Origin: Nocardia flavorosea
GTDB taxonomy: Bacteria > Actinomycetota > Actinomycetes > Mycobacteriales > Mycobacteriaceae
DNA: 64,000 bases
NCBI RefSeq assembly: GCF_015477805.1
Contig: NZ_JADLQL010000003.1
Span: 310,001-374,000, forward strand
Direction of reading: 5' to 3'
Shown here one piece after another: positions 35,516 to 45,390 of the stretch. Within the stretch, counting starts at the first letter, position 1. Every line of letters starts with the position of its first letter. The notes below the pieces were generated by a model that was not told the DNA's origin, ran no database searches, and saw nothing but the letters and a program-made list of their open reading frames with translations. The translations under genes and the position numbers were made by a program.

Positions 35516-35806
35516 ATGACCACACCACTGCTCACCGAAACCGAGATCACCGACTCCCTCGATACCCTGCCCGAATGGTCGCGCGCGGGCGATGCGATAA
35601 CCCGCACCGTGCAAGCGTCGTCATTCCTCGACGGAATCGAGCTCGTGCGGCGCGTGGCGGAGGCCGCTGAGGCGGCGAACCATCATCCCGATATCGATAT
35701 CCGCTGGAGAAAGGTGACCTTCACGCTGTCCACGCATTCCGCGGGCGGGCTCACGGCACAGGACGTCGCGCTGGCTCGGGAGATCGATCGGCTGGCGGGC
35801 CGGTGA
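35516..35806 (+). CDS. 4a-hydroxytetrahydrobiopterin dehydratase (PCD/PhhB)
   Basis: 96 residues of the pterin-4a-carbinolamine dehydratase fold. The signature EAANHHPDIDIRWRKVTFTL carries the active-site His pair and Asp, and THSAGGLTAQDVALA ends the fold. It dehydrates the 4a-hydroxy pterin made by aromatic hydroxylases; such genes without a hydroxylase partner may have other roles. It is coded tail to tail with pimE and their last 56 bp overlap. The same pairing (Rv1159A/Rv1159) exists in M. tuberculosis. Confidence 0.9.
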   Translation: MTTPLLTETEITDSLDTLPEWSRAGDAITRTVQASSFLDGIELVRRVAEAAEAANHHPDIDIRWRKVTFTLSTHSAGGLTAQDVALAREIDRLAGR

Positions 35807-37013
35807 TCCGGGAAACCGCGCGACCCGCCCAGATGGTCCACGCGTAGAGCGCGAGCGCGCCGACCACATCGACGGCGCCCAGCCAGGACCACACCCCCCA
35901 GCGCGAGATCGTCCAGATCGAATCCTGCAGGAACGACAGCACCCACGGTGCGCCCACCAAGGTGGTGATCAACCAGTACCCGGCCAAGATCTTCGCCCCG
36001 GCCACCTCCCGGAACGGTCCGTAGAGCAGCCAGAGGACGGTCGGCAGCAGCCAGCCCCAGTGATGCGACCAGGAGATCGGCGAGATCAGCAACCCGAACA
36101 GCTGCACGATCAGCGCGGTACCCAGCAGATCGTCGCGGCGCAACGCGCGCCACGCGAACCAGCCCAGCACCGCCATTACCAGTACACCGGCGATCCACCA
36201 CGGCCCGGTGCCGACATCGCTGCCCAGAAGCCGGCTCAATGCCCCGCGCAGTGACTGATTCCACACCGATCCCACCGGGCCGATCCGGTCGGCATCGCCG
36301 AGCAGGGTGCCGAAGTAGCGCCGGGTCTCTTCGGGATTGAGCAGGAAACTGCCCCCGACGGTCAGGCCGAAGACCACCCCCGACCAGACCGCCGCGAGCC
36401 AGCGGCGCCGCGCCAGGAAATACAGCCCGCTGATCGCCGGCGTGAGTTTGATTCCCGCGACCACCCCGACCAGCGTTCCCGAGATCCACCACCGCGTACT
36501 GCGGACGGCCAGCATCACCCCGAGCATCAGGAAGACATTGACCTGCCCGTAGTCGATCGTGGTGCGCACCGGTTCGAACCACAGGCCCACCGCCGTCCAC
36601 GCCACCGTGGCGGTCCGCCACCGCGGCTCGGTGAGCGCTTCGGGGCCCAGCATCAATTCGAATGCGATCCGCACCACCCAGTACAGGGCGGCGACGATCG
36701 CGAACAGCCACAGCACCGCCACCACGGTGAACGGCAGGAAATGCAGCGGGAAGAACACGACCGCCGCGAACGGCGGATAAGTGAAGGGCAGCGGGAAATC
36801 CGGGGTCTTCTCGGCGTAGGTGAAATCGTAGAGATCGTCGGTGAGCAGCGCGGCCGAACCGTCCACGTAGACGTGCAGATCCACCAGGTTCATCCCGTTG
36901 GGTGTCAGCAGCATCCACAGCAGCCGTACCGCCACACTGATTCCCAGTGCCGCCAGGGCCAGGCGAAACGGTGTGAACCCCCGGAGAGCGGTCCGGGCGC
37001 TGGGCTGATTCAA
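35751..37013 (-). CDS. pimE: PimE, polyprenol-phosphate-mannose alpha-1,2-mannosyltransferase
   Basis: 420 residues, with ten or more membrane helices, of GT family 87 (GT-C fold). The first periplasmic loop has NLVDLHVYVDG, holding the catalytic Asp of the family. Other landmarks are FPLPFTYPPFAA, TIDYGQVNVFLM and SPISWSHHWGW. It adds an alpha-1,2-mannose to AcPIM4 to start polar PIMs, using polyprenyl-phosphate mannose. lpqW nearby acts in the same pathway. The 3' end overlaps the pterin dehydratase gene. Confidence 0.92.
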   Translation of the reverse strand: MNQPSARTALRGFTPFRLALAALGISVAVRLLWMLLTPNGMNLVDLHVYVDGSAALLTDDLYDFTYAEKTPDFPLPFTYPPFAAVVFFPLHFLPFTVVAVLWLFAIVAALYWVVRIAFELMLGPEALTEPRWRTATVAWTAVGLWFEPVRTTIDYGQVNVFLMLGVMLAVRSTRWWISGTLVGVVAGIKLTPAISGLYFLARRRWLAAVWSGVVFGLTVGGSFLLNPEETRRYFGTLLGDADRIGPVGSVWNQSLRGALSRLLGSDVGTGPWWIAGVLVMAVLGWFAWRALRRDDLLGTALIVQLFGLLISPISWSHHWGWLLPTVLWLLYGPFREVAGAKILAGYWLITTLVGAPWVLSFLQDSIWTISRWGVWSWLGAVDVVGALALYAWTIWAGRAVSRITGPPADRSPEPARRPVP

Positions 37014-37385
37014 GACATGGGCTTTCGAGTCGGTCCGGGTCGGCGGCCGGACCCGGCGCGGCGGCAGGAGTTTCCGGCGCGGAATACATTAACCCGACCG
37101 TGCCGGGGCACGGCGCGACCGGTTGGCTCGATCGTTCGCGGGGGCCGGCGAGTGGAACGGATGATCTCCGGACCGCCGGGGCGTCTGGGCGACACACATA
37201 TGCGCTCGACTCAAATTTCACACATGTCACAATGGCTACCCGCTACTGTCGGGTATCACAGCGAAATAGGGGTCGCATTCGCTACCCCGGTGCTGTACAA
37301 CGCGCGCCAGTGTCCTTAGAGTGACCCCGAAACGACGGCTTTTCAGCGTCGCCCAGATGTACCCGAGGTAAGGACGGCTAGACCA
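37014..37385. other. Divergent gap between pimE and the Rv1157c-like gene
   Basis: No gene is seen in 372 bp. An inverted repeat at 37237-37255 and a weaker GGGGT/ACCCC pair just after it are the only structure. Promoters for both divergent genes are expected here. Confidence 0.5.
37237..37255. promoter_or_regulatory. Inverted repeat, candidate operator
   Basis: TACCCG and CGGGTA flank 7 nt, about 130 nt before the secreted-protein gene. It may be a regulator site. Confidence 0.35.
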
Positions 37386-38177
37386 GTGCTTCGCACCCGA
37401 GGATCGCGGATCGCAATGTCCGCGCTCGCCATAGCGGCGGGCGCCTCCCTCGTGGCGCCCGCGACAGCCGTCGCGGCCCCGGCCACCGAGACATCGGTGA
37501 ACAGCGTCCCGATGGTCCCCGAAGGGGTCCCGGTCGACGTGCTCGCCGCCCTGGCCCCGGTTATCGTCAACCCGCCGGCGGCGCCCGTCGCCCAGGACAT
37601 CGCCGCGCCGGGCAGCCCCCAGGCCGCGATCCTGGCCCAGGCCCGCGCGCTGCTGGACACCGTGAATCTGCCCCCGCAGATCGAAGCCACCCTGGAACGG
37701 GTCATCACCTTCTTGGACGGCAGCGGTGGCGGCGGTCCCGAGATCCCGGAATCCGGGCCCGCGATCGCCCAGTTCCTCTACCCGACGATCGGCAAGGGCT
37801 GCATCGCCCCGTCCGGCGACTCCGTCGGCACCGCCCTCGCGGTTCCCGGCCCGGCGCAGCTGCCGCCGCCCGGCCCGGCCGCCGGCCAGACCGGTTTCGT
37901 GTTCACCGCCCTCGGCACCGAACGGCCCACCGCCGAACAGCCGCAGCCGATGACGGTGCAGTGGCGCAATATCGATACCGGCGCTGCCGGCACCGAGGTG
38001 CTCACCGACGAAGCCAAGATCAATCCCGACGGTCCCGCGACGCTCTCGGCGATTGCGAACACGGGCACCGGGCGCATCGTCGCGGTCATCGGCGGCGGGC
38101 TCACCACCCAGGCCACCGAAACCGAGGCGCGTAGCTGCTCCTTCGCTCCGACCCTGGGCTTCTTCACCGTCGGCTAG
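37386..38177 (+). CDS. Secreted Ala/Pro-rich protein (Rv1157c-like)
   Basis: 263 residues from GTG 37386, with GAGGTAAGGA upstream. A clear signal peptide (RTRGSRIAMSALAIAAGASL, cut near AVAAPA) is followed by an Ala/Pro-rich region. The C-terminal domain contains YPTIGKGCIAP and RSCSFAPTLGFF, so two Cys may pair. Position beside pimE matches Rv1157c/Rv1158c in M. tuberculosis. The function is unknown; it is likely an envelope protein. Confidence 0.8.
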   Translation: MLRTRGSRIAMSALAIAAGASLVAPATAVAAPATETSVNSVPMVPEGVPVDVLAALAPVIVNPPAAPVAQDIAAPGSPQAAILAQARALLDTVNLPPQIEATLERVITFLDGSGGGGPEIPESGPAIAQFLYPTIGKGCIAPSGDSVGTALAVPGPAQLPPPGPAAGQTGFVFTALGTERPTAEQPQPMTVQWRNIDTGAAGTEVLTDEAKINPDGPATLSAIANTGTGRIVAVIGGGLTTQATETEARSCSFAPTLGFFTVG

Positions 38178-38247
38178 TCCCGAATCCGCTGGATTTCCGG
38201 CGCATCGGTGCGCCGGAAAACAGAGCTGGTTGTGGTAGACCGGGGAT

Positions 38248-38595
38248 ATGGCGACTGTCGAGCATTCGCACAGATCAATCCGGAGTCGGCGCTCGTCGCG
38301 GTCGATTCTGTCCATCAGATCCGTTGGGTCGATCCTGTCGATCGGATCGGCGTATTCCATCCTCTCCATCGGCAGTACCGGATCGGTGCTGTCGATCGGT
38401 TCGATCGGATCCTTCGGATCACTCATCTCCAGCGGGTCGTTCCTGAGCCTCGGTTCGGCGCTGTCCGGGCTGTCGCGCTGGTCGCTGCTGTCCTGGATGG
38501 GCAACCATTCGAGTCCGGACGAACGGCCCGGGCTGCGGGTGGTCGCCGACGAACCCGATCTGCGAGACGCACCCACCCGCCACTGCCAGACCTGA
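38248..38595 (+). CDS. ILSIGS-repeat protein
   Basis: 115 residues. The middle is a run of short repeats of the type (S)ILSIGSxG: ILSIRSVGS, ILSIGSAYS, ILSIGSTGS, VLSIGSIGS, then looser FLSLGSALS, ending in SRWSLLSWMG. The regular small/hydrophobic alternation suggests a beta solenoid or fibre. The tail is charged. I recall similar repeat proteins in actinobacteria but no known function. The reverse strand is also open here but reads as an Asp/Pro mirror of the repeat. Confidence 0.6.
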   Translation: MATVEHSHRSIRSRRSSRSILSIRSVGSILSIGSAYSILSIGSTGSVLSIGSIGSFGSLISSGSFLSLGSALSGLSRWSLLSWMGNHSSPDERPGLRVVADEPDLRDAPTRHCQT

Positions 38596-38704
38596 GGGAT
38601 TTGCTGGACTCGGTTGCCCGGCGGTGGCGTGGCCGCACAAGGGTGGGCCATCCGGCGAGCGTCGTGATGGCGCCGACGGCATGGATGCGCCGTGGTGGAT
38701 GGTC

Positions 38705-40324
38705 CTATAGGCCCGGGGTGACCTTGTCGATCACGGGGCGAACCTGGCCGAGAGGGATGTCCGGGATCGAATACACCTTCTTTCCGGCGGCGGTGGTGGC
38801 GGAGAGGGTGGCCAGGCCGGAACGGCGCTGCCAGAGGGACTGCCGGACCGTCCAGCCGATGATGCCGGGCGCTTCGAGACAGGATCGTTCCCGGTCGAGG
38901 GAACCGGATCGGAGTACCAGCCAGGTCGGCGCGCCCGCTTCCGCGGGCAGGACCGCGTGGCCGAGGCCGCGGTAGCGGTCGGCGGCGAGCAGTGCGCAGA
39001 CCGGGATCAGCGCGATCGGTATCAGCCACCACCAGACCGCGATCTGCAGGCCGACGGCCGTGAGAATCGCCAGGGCGAGGAAGACGAGCGGCGCCGGCCA
39101 CATGCCCCGGATGTAGCGTCGCCGCCGGGCTGCCGGTCCGTGTGGCGTGAGCGTGACCCGGGCCGGTGCCGGAAGCTGCGATATGGCGGCGGGTTCCGGG
39201 GCCGGCCGATCACGGCGGGGCCGGAGCAGATCGGCGAGGGTGCGTTCGACGGCTGTCCGGGGCGACTGCGGCAGGATTTTCTGCCGTGGGTTCTCGCCGG
39301 TCATGATCGCTTCGAGTTGGGCGGCGCCGGCCAGGCGCAGCAGCAGGGGCTCGATGATCGTGGCACCGCGTAACCGGGCCGTATCGAGGGTGATCTGCCG
39401 CAGGGTGAACAGGCCCCGCCGGACCTGCAGGGTGCTGCCGTAATCGGTGACCCGCAGCCCGAAATACGTGATCAGATAGTGTGCGCAGGCCGCCACGCTG
39501 ACCACTACGACGAGAGCGGCCAGGAACAGCACGCCGAGGATGATCAGCGCCGCCACGCCGGCACCGCGTACTGTGTCCACGGTCTCCCGGTCGACCCGGA
39601 TTGCGGTGGAGCCCAAGCCGAACTGGGCGGCGATACCGAGGGCGGAGGCGGCGAGGGCGAACCCGGTCAGCGACAGCGGCGCGTAGCGCACCCACTCCGC
39701 CCGCCAATGCCCGATTTCGCGGCCCGCTGCCGTCTCGATTCCGTGCTGCGCCGCGGAATCGGTATCGCCGCCCGGCACCGCGCCGGTGTGGATATCATCC
39801 GCGCCGGCGGGTGCGGTGGGGACGTCCGGGGCGAGCTCGGAGGTCCCGGGGACACCGGCGGAGATATGGGGCCGCCGGGTGTGTGCGAGCAGTTCGGTAC
39901 GCAGTGGACGGACCTGATCGGCGGCCAGCGCGTCGAGGGTGAACCGATCGTCGGCTCCGGCTTCCTGTCCGGTACCGATCACCACCGCGGCCAGCCCCAG
40001 GATCCGGTGCAGCGGGTCGGCCTCGATATCCACCGAACGGATCCGGGCCCGCGGCACCGACAATCGTTTCCGCTGGATCACGCCGGTACGGAGTTCGACG
40101 TGGGTGGGACTCATCCGGTAGGTGGTGGTGAACCAGAGTGCGAGTCCGTAGGGCACGACGATGACCGGTCCCAGCAGGACCCACAGCGGATTCCCGGAGC
40201 TGACACCGAGCACCGCGCCACCGATCACCGCCGGCAGGAACTTCATGATCGCCTGCACCGGATGCACCAGCAGCATGCGGCGGTCGAGACGCTGCCACGG
40301 CCGCTCGCCGGCCGCGCCGCTCAT
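38705..40324 (-). CDS. PH-domain membrane protein (YdbT-like)
   Basis: 539 residues with three copies of the bacterial PH-type YdbT unit. Each is a pair of membrane helices followed by a strand-rich domain; for example RMSPTHVELRTGVIQRKR with ARIRSVDIEADPLHR, and LRVTDYGSTLQVRRGLF with TLDTARLRGATI. ATG 40324 overlaps the stop of the upstream gene as ATGA, so the two are translated together. The pair is like Bacillus YdbS-YdbT, where the proteins add resistance to some antimicrobials. The role here is unknown. Confidence 0.85.
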   Translation of the reverse strand: MSGAAGERPWQRLDRRMLLVHPVQAIMKFLPAVIGGAVLGVSSGNPLWVLLGPVIVVPYGLALWFTTTYRMSPTHVELRTGVIQRKRLSVPRARIRSVDIEADPLHRILGLAAVVIGTGQEAGADDRFTLDALAADQVRPLRTELLAHTRRPHISAGVPGTSELAPDVPTAPAGADDIHTGAVPGGDTDSAAQHGIETAAGREIGHWRAEWVRYAPLSLTGFALAASALGIAAQFGLGSTAIRVDRETVDTVRGAGVAALIILGVLFLAALVVVVSVAACAHYLITYFGLRVTDYGSTLQVRRGLFTLRQITLDTARLRGATIIEPLLLRLAGAAQLEAIMTGENPRQKILPQSPRTAVERTLADLLRPRRDRPAPEPAAISQLPAPARVTLTPHGPAARRRRYIRGMWPAPLVFLALAILTAVGLQIAVWWWLIPIALIPVCALLAADRYRGLGHAVLPAEAGAPTWLVLRSGSLDRERSCLEAPGIIGWTVRQSLWQRRSGLATLSATTAAGKKVYSIPDIPLGQVRPVIDKVTPGL

Positions 40325-40830
40325 GTCGCATCCCCACGGTGCCGGGCCGCGATCTCGGTCAATTGCGCCACCGTCTCGTCGGCGAGCGACTTGTCGAGCA
40401 ACCCGATCCGCACGGCGCCCGCCGAGGAAGCCGTGGTGACGGTGATCGTCGACAGGCCGAGCAGCCGCTCCAGCGGGCCGCGTTCGGTATCCACGGTCTG
40501 CACCCGGGAAATCGGTGCGACCCGGCTCTCCAGCGATAACCAGCCCACCCGGGTGTACACCGCCTCGTCGGTCACCTCCCAGCGGTGTACCCGATAACGC
40601 CAGCGGGGCACTACGATCGTCGCCAGCACGGCAACGGGAACGACGACCACCGCCGCGGCCACCTGCCAGGGGCGGCGGTCGGGATCGGCAACCGCCCAGG
40701 CCACCAGCGCGATGATGAGGACCAACCAGGTCAGGGCGATCTCCACCGTCCACAGTGTCTTCGCGCGGGGACTGGGCCGCCGAGCGGGGTCGAGCAGCGG
40801 ATCGGTGGACCGAGGCGGGCTGTCCGGCAT
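40321..40830 (-). CDS. PH-domain membrane protein (YdbS-like)
   Basis: 169 residues with two membrane helices (ALTWLVLIIALVAWAV; VAAAVVVVPVAVLATIVV) and one PH-type domain: RVHRWEVTDEAVYTRVGWL, then SRVQTVDTERGPLERLLGLSTI. It is the first gene of a two-gene run and overlaps the next by 4 bp (ATGA). It is divergent from fbiC with a 154-bp gap. Confidence 0.85.
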   Translation of the reverse strand: MPDSPPRSTDPLLDPARRPSPRAKTLWTVEIALTWLVLIIALVAWAVADPDRRPWQVAAAVVVVPVAVLATIVVPRWRYRVHRWEVTDEAVYTRVGWLSLESRVAPISRVQTVDTERGPLERLLGLSTITVTTASSAGAVRIGLLDKSLADETVAQLTEIAARHRGDAT

Positions 40831-40984
40831 GTATTCATGGTCGCACGTTTGTTCGGCGTTTCGGCCCGGACAAGATCGAACAGCGGCCCGGCGGTTCCCG
40901 CGCACAGCCTCGACCTGCACGGAATAGCCCGCGATACAGCGGGGTTGTGAACGCTCGACGACCTGGGAGGAGACAGTTCCGGAT

Positions 40985-43573
40985 GTGTACCGCATGATCG
41001 AGGGCGTGACCGAACTACCCGAACCGACCGTCCCGACCCCCGTGCCCACGCCGTCCGCCATGCGACGGGCGTTGCGCCGGGCGCGCGACGGGGTCACGCT
41101 GAACGCCGACGAAGCCACCGTGCTGCTGCATGCTCGCGACGATGATCTGGCGGATCTGTGCCGCAGCGCCGCCCGGGTGCGCGACGCCGGCCTGGCGTCG
41201 GCCGGACGCCCGGCCACCATCACCTACTCGCGCAATGTCTTCATCCCGCTGACCCACCTGTGCCGGGACACCTGTCATTACTGCACCTTCGTCACTGTGC
41301 CCGGCAAATTGCGCGCACAGGGCCGCGGAATGTTCCTCGAACCCGACGAGGTACTCGAAATCGCCCGCCGCGGCGCCGAACTGGGGTGCAAGGAAGCGCT
41401 CTTCACCCTGGGTGACCGGCCCGAGGCGCGCTGGCCCGAGGCAGCGCAGTGGCTCGACGAACGCGGTTACGATTCCACGCTGGACTATCTGCGCGCGGTC
41501 TCCATCCTGGTGCTCGAGGAAACCGGTCTGCTGCCGCATCTGAATCCCGGCGTGATGTCCTGGGAGGAGATCTCCCGGCTGAAACCGGTCGCCCAGTCGA
41601 TGGGGATGATGCTGGAGACCACCGCGACCCGGCTGTTCACCGAGAAGGGCAACTGCCATTACGGCAGCCCCGACAAGGATCCCGCGGTGCGGTTGCGTGC
41701 GATCACCGACGCCGGCCGGCTCTCGGTTCCCTACACCACCGGAATCCTGGTGGGTATCGGCGAGACCATCGCCGAGCGGGCGGATACGATCCTGGCGATC
41801 CGGAAGTCGCACAAGGCGTTCGGCCATATCCAGGAAGTCATCGTGCAGAACTTCCGCGCCAAGGACGATACCGCCATGCGGCACGCCCCCGACGCCGATA
41901 TGTCCGAATTCCTGGCTACCATCGCGGTGACACGGTTGCTGCTCGGCCCGGATGTCGCGGTGCAGGCGCCACCGAACCTGGTGTCCGGTGCGGAATGCCG
42001 GGCGCTGCTCGAAGCCGGTATCGACGACTGGGGCGGTGTTTCACCGGTGACCCCCGATCACGTCAACCCGGAACGGCCGTGGCCCAATCTCGATACGCTC
42101 GCCGAACTCACCGCGAGCGCCGGGTTCGAACTGGTGGAACGCACTTCCGCGCATCCGAAATATGTCCGGGCCGCGAACCCGTGGATCGACCCGCGGATCG
42201 GTGCCCACGTCGCCGCGCTCACCGATCCTGAGACGGGCTTGGCGAAAACAGGCGCGCTTCCCGTCGGCCTGCCCTGGCAGGAACCGGACGAATCCTGGGA
42301 ATCCGCGGGCCGGACCGATCTGAACACCGCCATCGATACCGACGGGCGTAATACCGATACCCGCAGCGATATCGACAACGCGTTCGGCGACTGGGACACC
42401 ATTCGCGAACAGGTCCGCGATCTCGCCGCCGCGCCGCAGCGGTTGGACGCCGATGTGCTGGCCGCGCTGCGGGCCGCCGAGAAGGACCCGGCCGGACTCA
42501 CCGACGCCCAATACTTGGCGCTGGCGACCGCGGACGGCCCCGACCTGGACGCCGTCGCCGGACTCGCGGATCAGCTGCGTCGCGATGTCTGCGGCGACGA
42601 CGTCACCTATGTGGTGAACCGGAACATCAACTTCACCAATATCTGCTACACCGGCTGCCGATTCTGCGCGTTCGCACAGCGTAAAGGCGACGCCGACGCG
42701 TTCACCCTCAGCACCGAGGAGGTGGCCGACCGTGCGTGGGAGGCGTACGTGGACGGCGCCACCGAGGTCTGTATGCAGGGCGGTATCGACCCCGATCTGC
42801 CGGTCACCGGATACGCGGATCTCGTGCGGGCGGTGAAGGCCCGTGTCCCGTCCATGCATGTGCACGCGTTCAGCCCGATGGAAATCGTCAACGGCGCATC
42901 CCGCGGCGGCGAAAGTGTCCGCGACTGGCTGACCGCGTTGCGCGAAGCCGGACTCGGCACCATCCCCGGCACGGCCGCCGAAATCCTCGACGACGAGGTC
43001 CGCTGGGTGCTCACCAAGGGCAAACTGCCGGCGTCGGCCTGGATCGACGTCGTCACCACCGCGCATCAGGTGGGCATACGGTCGAGTTCTACCATGATGT
43101 ACGGGCACGTCGACAACCCGAGCCATTGGGTCGGTCATCTGCGCGTACTGCGCGGCATCCAGGACGAGACCGGCGGTTTCACCGAATTCGTACTGCTGCC
43201 GTTCGTGCACCAGAGCGCCCCGCTCTACCTCGCGGGCGCCTCCCGGCCCGGCCCCACCAACCGCGACAACCGCGCCGCGCACGCCCTGGCCCGGATCATG
43301 CTGCACGGCCGGATCGACAACATCCAGACCAGTTGGGTGAAACTCGGCACCACCGGAACCCGGGTGATGCTGTGCAGCGGTGCCAACGACCTCGGCGGCA
43401 CCCTGATGGAGGAAACGATCTCCCGGATGGCCGGATCCCAGCACGGCTCGGCGAAAACGGTGGCCGAACTCACAGAAATAGCCGAAGGAATCGGTCGCCC
43501 CGTCCGTGAACGCACCACCACCTACGGAATCCCCCCGAGCCGCGGCCCGGTCCCCGGCCTGGAACTGGTCTGA
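40985..43573 (+). CDS. fbiC: FbiC, FO synthase (CofG-CofH fusion)
   Basis: 862 residues. It joins tyrosine to the 5-amino-6-ribitylamino-uracil intermediate to make FO, the core of cofactor F420. Two radical-SAM halves are seen: [10 protein letters not shown] (CofG half, about 95) and [10 protein letters not shown] (CofH half, about 555). Start choice is uncertain: GTG 40985, ATG 40994 and GTG 41006 are in frame, with GGAGGAG further up. The fusion form is usual for actinobacteria. Users of F420 may include the oxidoreductases at 16384, 23381 and 51466. Confidence 0.96.
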   Translation: MYRMIEGVTELPEPTVPTPVPTPSAMRRALRRARDGVTLNADEATVLLHARDDDLADLCRSAARVRDAGLASAGRPATITYSRNVFIPLTHLCRDTCHYCTFVTVPGKLRAQGRGMFLEPDEVLEIARRGAELGCKEALFTLGDRPEARWPEAAQWLDERGYDSTLDYLRAVSILVLEETGLLPHLNPGVMSWEEISRLKPVAQSMGMMLETTATRLFTEKGNCHYGSPDKDPAVRLRAITDAGRLSVPYTTGILVGIGETIAERADTILAIRKSHKAFGHIQEVIVQNFRAKDDTAMRHAPDADMSEFLATIAVTRLLLGPDVAVQAPPNLVSGAECRALLEAGIDDWGGVSPVTPDHVNPERPWPNLDTLAELTASAGFELVERTSAHPKYVRAANPWIDPRIGAHVAALTDPETGLAKTGALPVGLPWQEPDESWESAGRTDLNTAIDTDGRNTDTRSDIDNAFGDWDTIREQVRDLAAAPQRLDADVLAALRAAEKDPAGLTDAQYLALATADGPDLDAVAGLADQLRRDVCGDDVTYVVNRNINFTNICYTGCRFCAFAQRKGDADAFTLSTEEVADRAWEAYVDGATEVCMQGGIDPDLPVTGYADLVRAVKARVPSMHVHAFSPMEIVNGASRGGESVRDWLTALREAGLGTIPGTAAEILDDEVRWVLTKGKLPASAWIDVVTTAHQVGIRSSSTMMYGHVDNPSHWVGHLRVLRGIQDETGGFTEFVLLPFVHQSAPLYLAGASRPGPTNRDNRAAHALARIMLHGRIDNIQTSWVKLGTTGTRVMLCSGANDLGGTLMEETISRMAGSQHGSAKTVAELTEIAEGIGRPVRERTTTYGIPPSRGPVPGLELV

Positions 43574-43653
43574 GGGAGGTAACCAGCGCGAACCCGGCCG
43601 ACTGCGCTGGTCCTCCGGCCTCCTTCCAACTCCCCCGGACCGTTCACCACTCC

Positions 43654-43737
43654 GGGTGGGGCCCGCCCGGTTCCGGAGCGACGGAGCGGGGGAGCGAAGC
43701 GGAGGAGTGAAGAACCGGGCCTCCAAGGGCCCCACCC
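43654..43737. repeat. Long imperfect inverted repeat
   Basis: GGGTGGGGCCC at the left pairs with GGGCCCCACCC at the right, and CCCGGTTC pairs with GAACCGGG. The loop is a run of GGAGCG/GGAGCGAAG-like units. It resembles a dispersed intergenic element of the REP type. Confidence 0.5.
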
Positions 43738-43739
43738 TC

Positions 43740-43756
43740 GAGACGCGGAGCGTCTC
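43740..43756 (+). terminator. Candidate terminator of fbiC
   Basis: GAGACGC and GCGTCTC flank GGA and are followed by CAAAATT. The stem has seven pairs but the tail is not a T run, so the call is moderate. Confidence 0.4.
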
Positions 43757-43940
43757 CAAAATTACAGCCCGCCCCTTCACGAATGGCCGGCCTCGAGAAG
43801 GGATCAACCGGCCCCGGCCGTGCCGGTGTAGGTGGCGCAGAATATTAGGACAGGCTCACCGGGGGTAGCGTTTGGGGCGCGAGGAATACTTGTGCACGGG
43901 CGCAGTTACCCGGAGAAGAAGGAAGACTAGGAGAGCGGGA

Positions 43941-44264
43941 GTGACCTACATCATCGCCGAACCGTGCGTTGACGTGAAGGACAAGGCGTGCATCGAAGAA
44001 TGCCCCGTGGATTGCATCTACGAGGGCGGTCGCATGCTCTACATCCATCCCGACGAATGCGTTGACTGTGGTGCGTGTGAACCGGTCTGCCCGGTGGAGG
44101 CGATCTTCTACGAGGACGACACCCCCGATCAGTGGACCGGCTACGTCAACGCGAATGTCGATTTCTTCGACGAACTGGGTTCGCCCGGCGGCGCGACCAA
44201 ACTCGGCAAGGTCGATTACGATCCGCCGTTCATCAAGGAACTGCCGCCGATGGCCGAGGATTAA
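43941..44264 (+). CDS. fdxC: FdxC, 7Fe ferredoxin
   Basis: 107 residues from GTG 43941, with GGAGAGCGGGA upstream. Clusters are read from C8 in AEPCVDVKDKACIEECPVDC (3Fe-4S pattern with the CxxxxxxxCxxxCP layout) and CVDCGACEPVCP (4Fe-4S). The tail of about 45 residues fits the actinobacterial FdxA/FdxC type. It carries electrons for P450s or other reductases. The order fdxC-dapC matches Rv1177-Rv1178. Confidence 0.93.
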   Translation: MTYIIAEPCVDVKDKACIEECPVDCIYEGGRMLYIHPDECVDCGACEPVCPVEAIFYEDDTPDQWTGYVNANVDFFDELGSPGGATKLGKVDYDPPFIKELPPMAED

Positions 44265-44277
44265 GAGCGTTCGGTAG

Positions 44278-45390
44278 ATGAGCACTGAGGTAACGCATCG
44301 TCGCCGGGTGAGCGCGGCGCTGCCCGATTTCCCGTGGGACACGCTCGCCGGTGTGAAGGCGAAGGCGGCGGCGCATTCCGGTGGGCTGGTCGATCTGTCG
44401 GTCGGTACCCCGGTGGATCCGGTGGATCCGCTGATCCGGGCGGCGTTGAGTTCGGTCGCCGAGGTGCCCGGTTATCCCACCACCCATGGCACGCCCGAAT
44501 TGCGCGCGCAGGCCGTGGCCGCGTTGGCGCGGCGGTTCGGGATCACCGGGGTGGGCGAGGCGGCTGTGCTGCCCGTTATCGGAACCAAGGAACTGATCGC
44601 GGGGCTGCCGCGGCTGCTGGGGCTGGGCGCCACCGATCTCGTGGTGATTCCGGAGGTCGCGTATCCGACGTATGAGGTCGGTGGCCTGCTCGCCGGCACC
44701 CGGATTTTGCGTGCCGACGGTCTCACCCGGCTGGGGCCGGAGAAACCCGCTCTGATCTACCTCAACTCTCCCTCGAACCCGACCGGCAAGGTGCTGGGTG
44801 TGGAGCACCTGCGCAAGGTGGTGTCCTTCGCCCGGGAGCGTGGCGTGATCGTGGCCTCGGACGAGTGCTATCTGGGTTTGGCTTGGGACGAACCGGCCGT
44901 ATCGATCCTGGATCCGCGGGTGTGCGAGGGCGACCACACCGGCTTGCTGGCGGTGCATTCGCTGTCGAAGACTTCGAATCTGGCCAGTTACCGGGCGGGT
45001 TTCGTCACCGGCGACCAGGATCTGGTGGCCGAACTGCTGGAGGTGCGCAAGCACTCCGGCATGATGGTGCCATTCCCGATCCAGGCGGCGATGTCGGCGG
45101 CGCTGGCCGACGACGAGCACGAATCCGTTCAACGGGAGCGCTATCGCGCGCGCCGGGAAATCCTGCGCTCCGCCCTGCTGGGCGCGGGTTTCCGGATCGA
45201 CCACTCCGAAGCCGGCCTGTACCTGTGGTCCACCCGCGACGAGCCCTGTCGTGACACCCTGGACTGGCTGGCCGACCGCGGTATCCTCGCCGCCCCCGGC
45301 GATTTCTACGGCCCCGCCGGCTCCCGGCACGTCCGCATAGCCCTCACCGCCACCGACGAACGAATAGCCGCCGCCGCCGCTCGTTTGTGA
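44278..45390 (+). CDS. dapC: DapC, succinyldiaminopimelate aminotransferase
   Basis: 370 residues of PLP fold type I. The Schiff-base Lys is K231 in HSLSKTSNLASYRAGF; NSPSNPTGKV holds the conserved Asn and Pro, and ASDECYLGL the cofactor Asp. It makes N-succinyl-LL-2,6-diaminopimelate in lysine and meso-DAP synthesis; dapD and dapE are 7-8 kb downstream. It is 13 bp after fdxC and probably cotranscribed. Confidence 0.92.
   Translation: MSTEVTHRRRVSAALPDFPWDTLAGVKAKAAAHSGGLVDLSVGTPVDPVDPLIRAALSSVAEVPGYPTTHGTPELRAQAVAALARRFGITGVGEAAVLPVIGTKELIAGLPRLLGLGATDLVVIPEVAYPTYEVGGLLAGTRILRADGLTRLGPEKPALIYLNSPSNPTGKVLGVEHLRKVVSFARERGVIVASDECYLGLAWDEPAVSILDPRVCEGDHTGLLAVHSLSKTSNLASYRAGFVTGDQDLVAELLEVRKHSGMMVPFPIQAAMSAALADDEHESVQRERYRARREILRSALLGAGFRIDHSEAGLYLWSTRDEPCRDTLDWLADRGILAAPGDFYGPAGSRHVRIALTATDERIAAAAARL

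Larger units (their letters stand above)
43574..43940. other. Structured gap between fbiC and fdxC
   Basis: No gene is seen in 367 bp. It holds a long imperfect inverted repeat, purine-rich GGAGCG-type iterations and a terminator-like hairpin (see the separate entries). Confidence 0.5.

Noticed and set aside
37236-39101. A 621-codon minus-strand frame
   Set aside because: It covers a plus-strand gene with a clear signal peptide and the ILSIGS gene; its text is the mirror of those repeats.
42041-43807. A 588-codon minus-strand frame
   Set aside because: It is antisense to fbiC, which has strong radical-SAM motifs.
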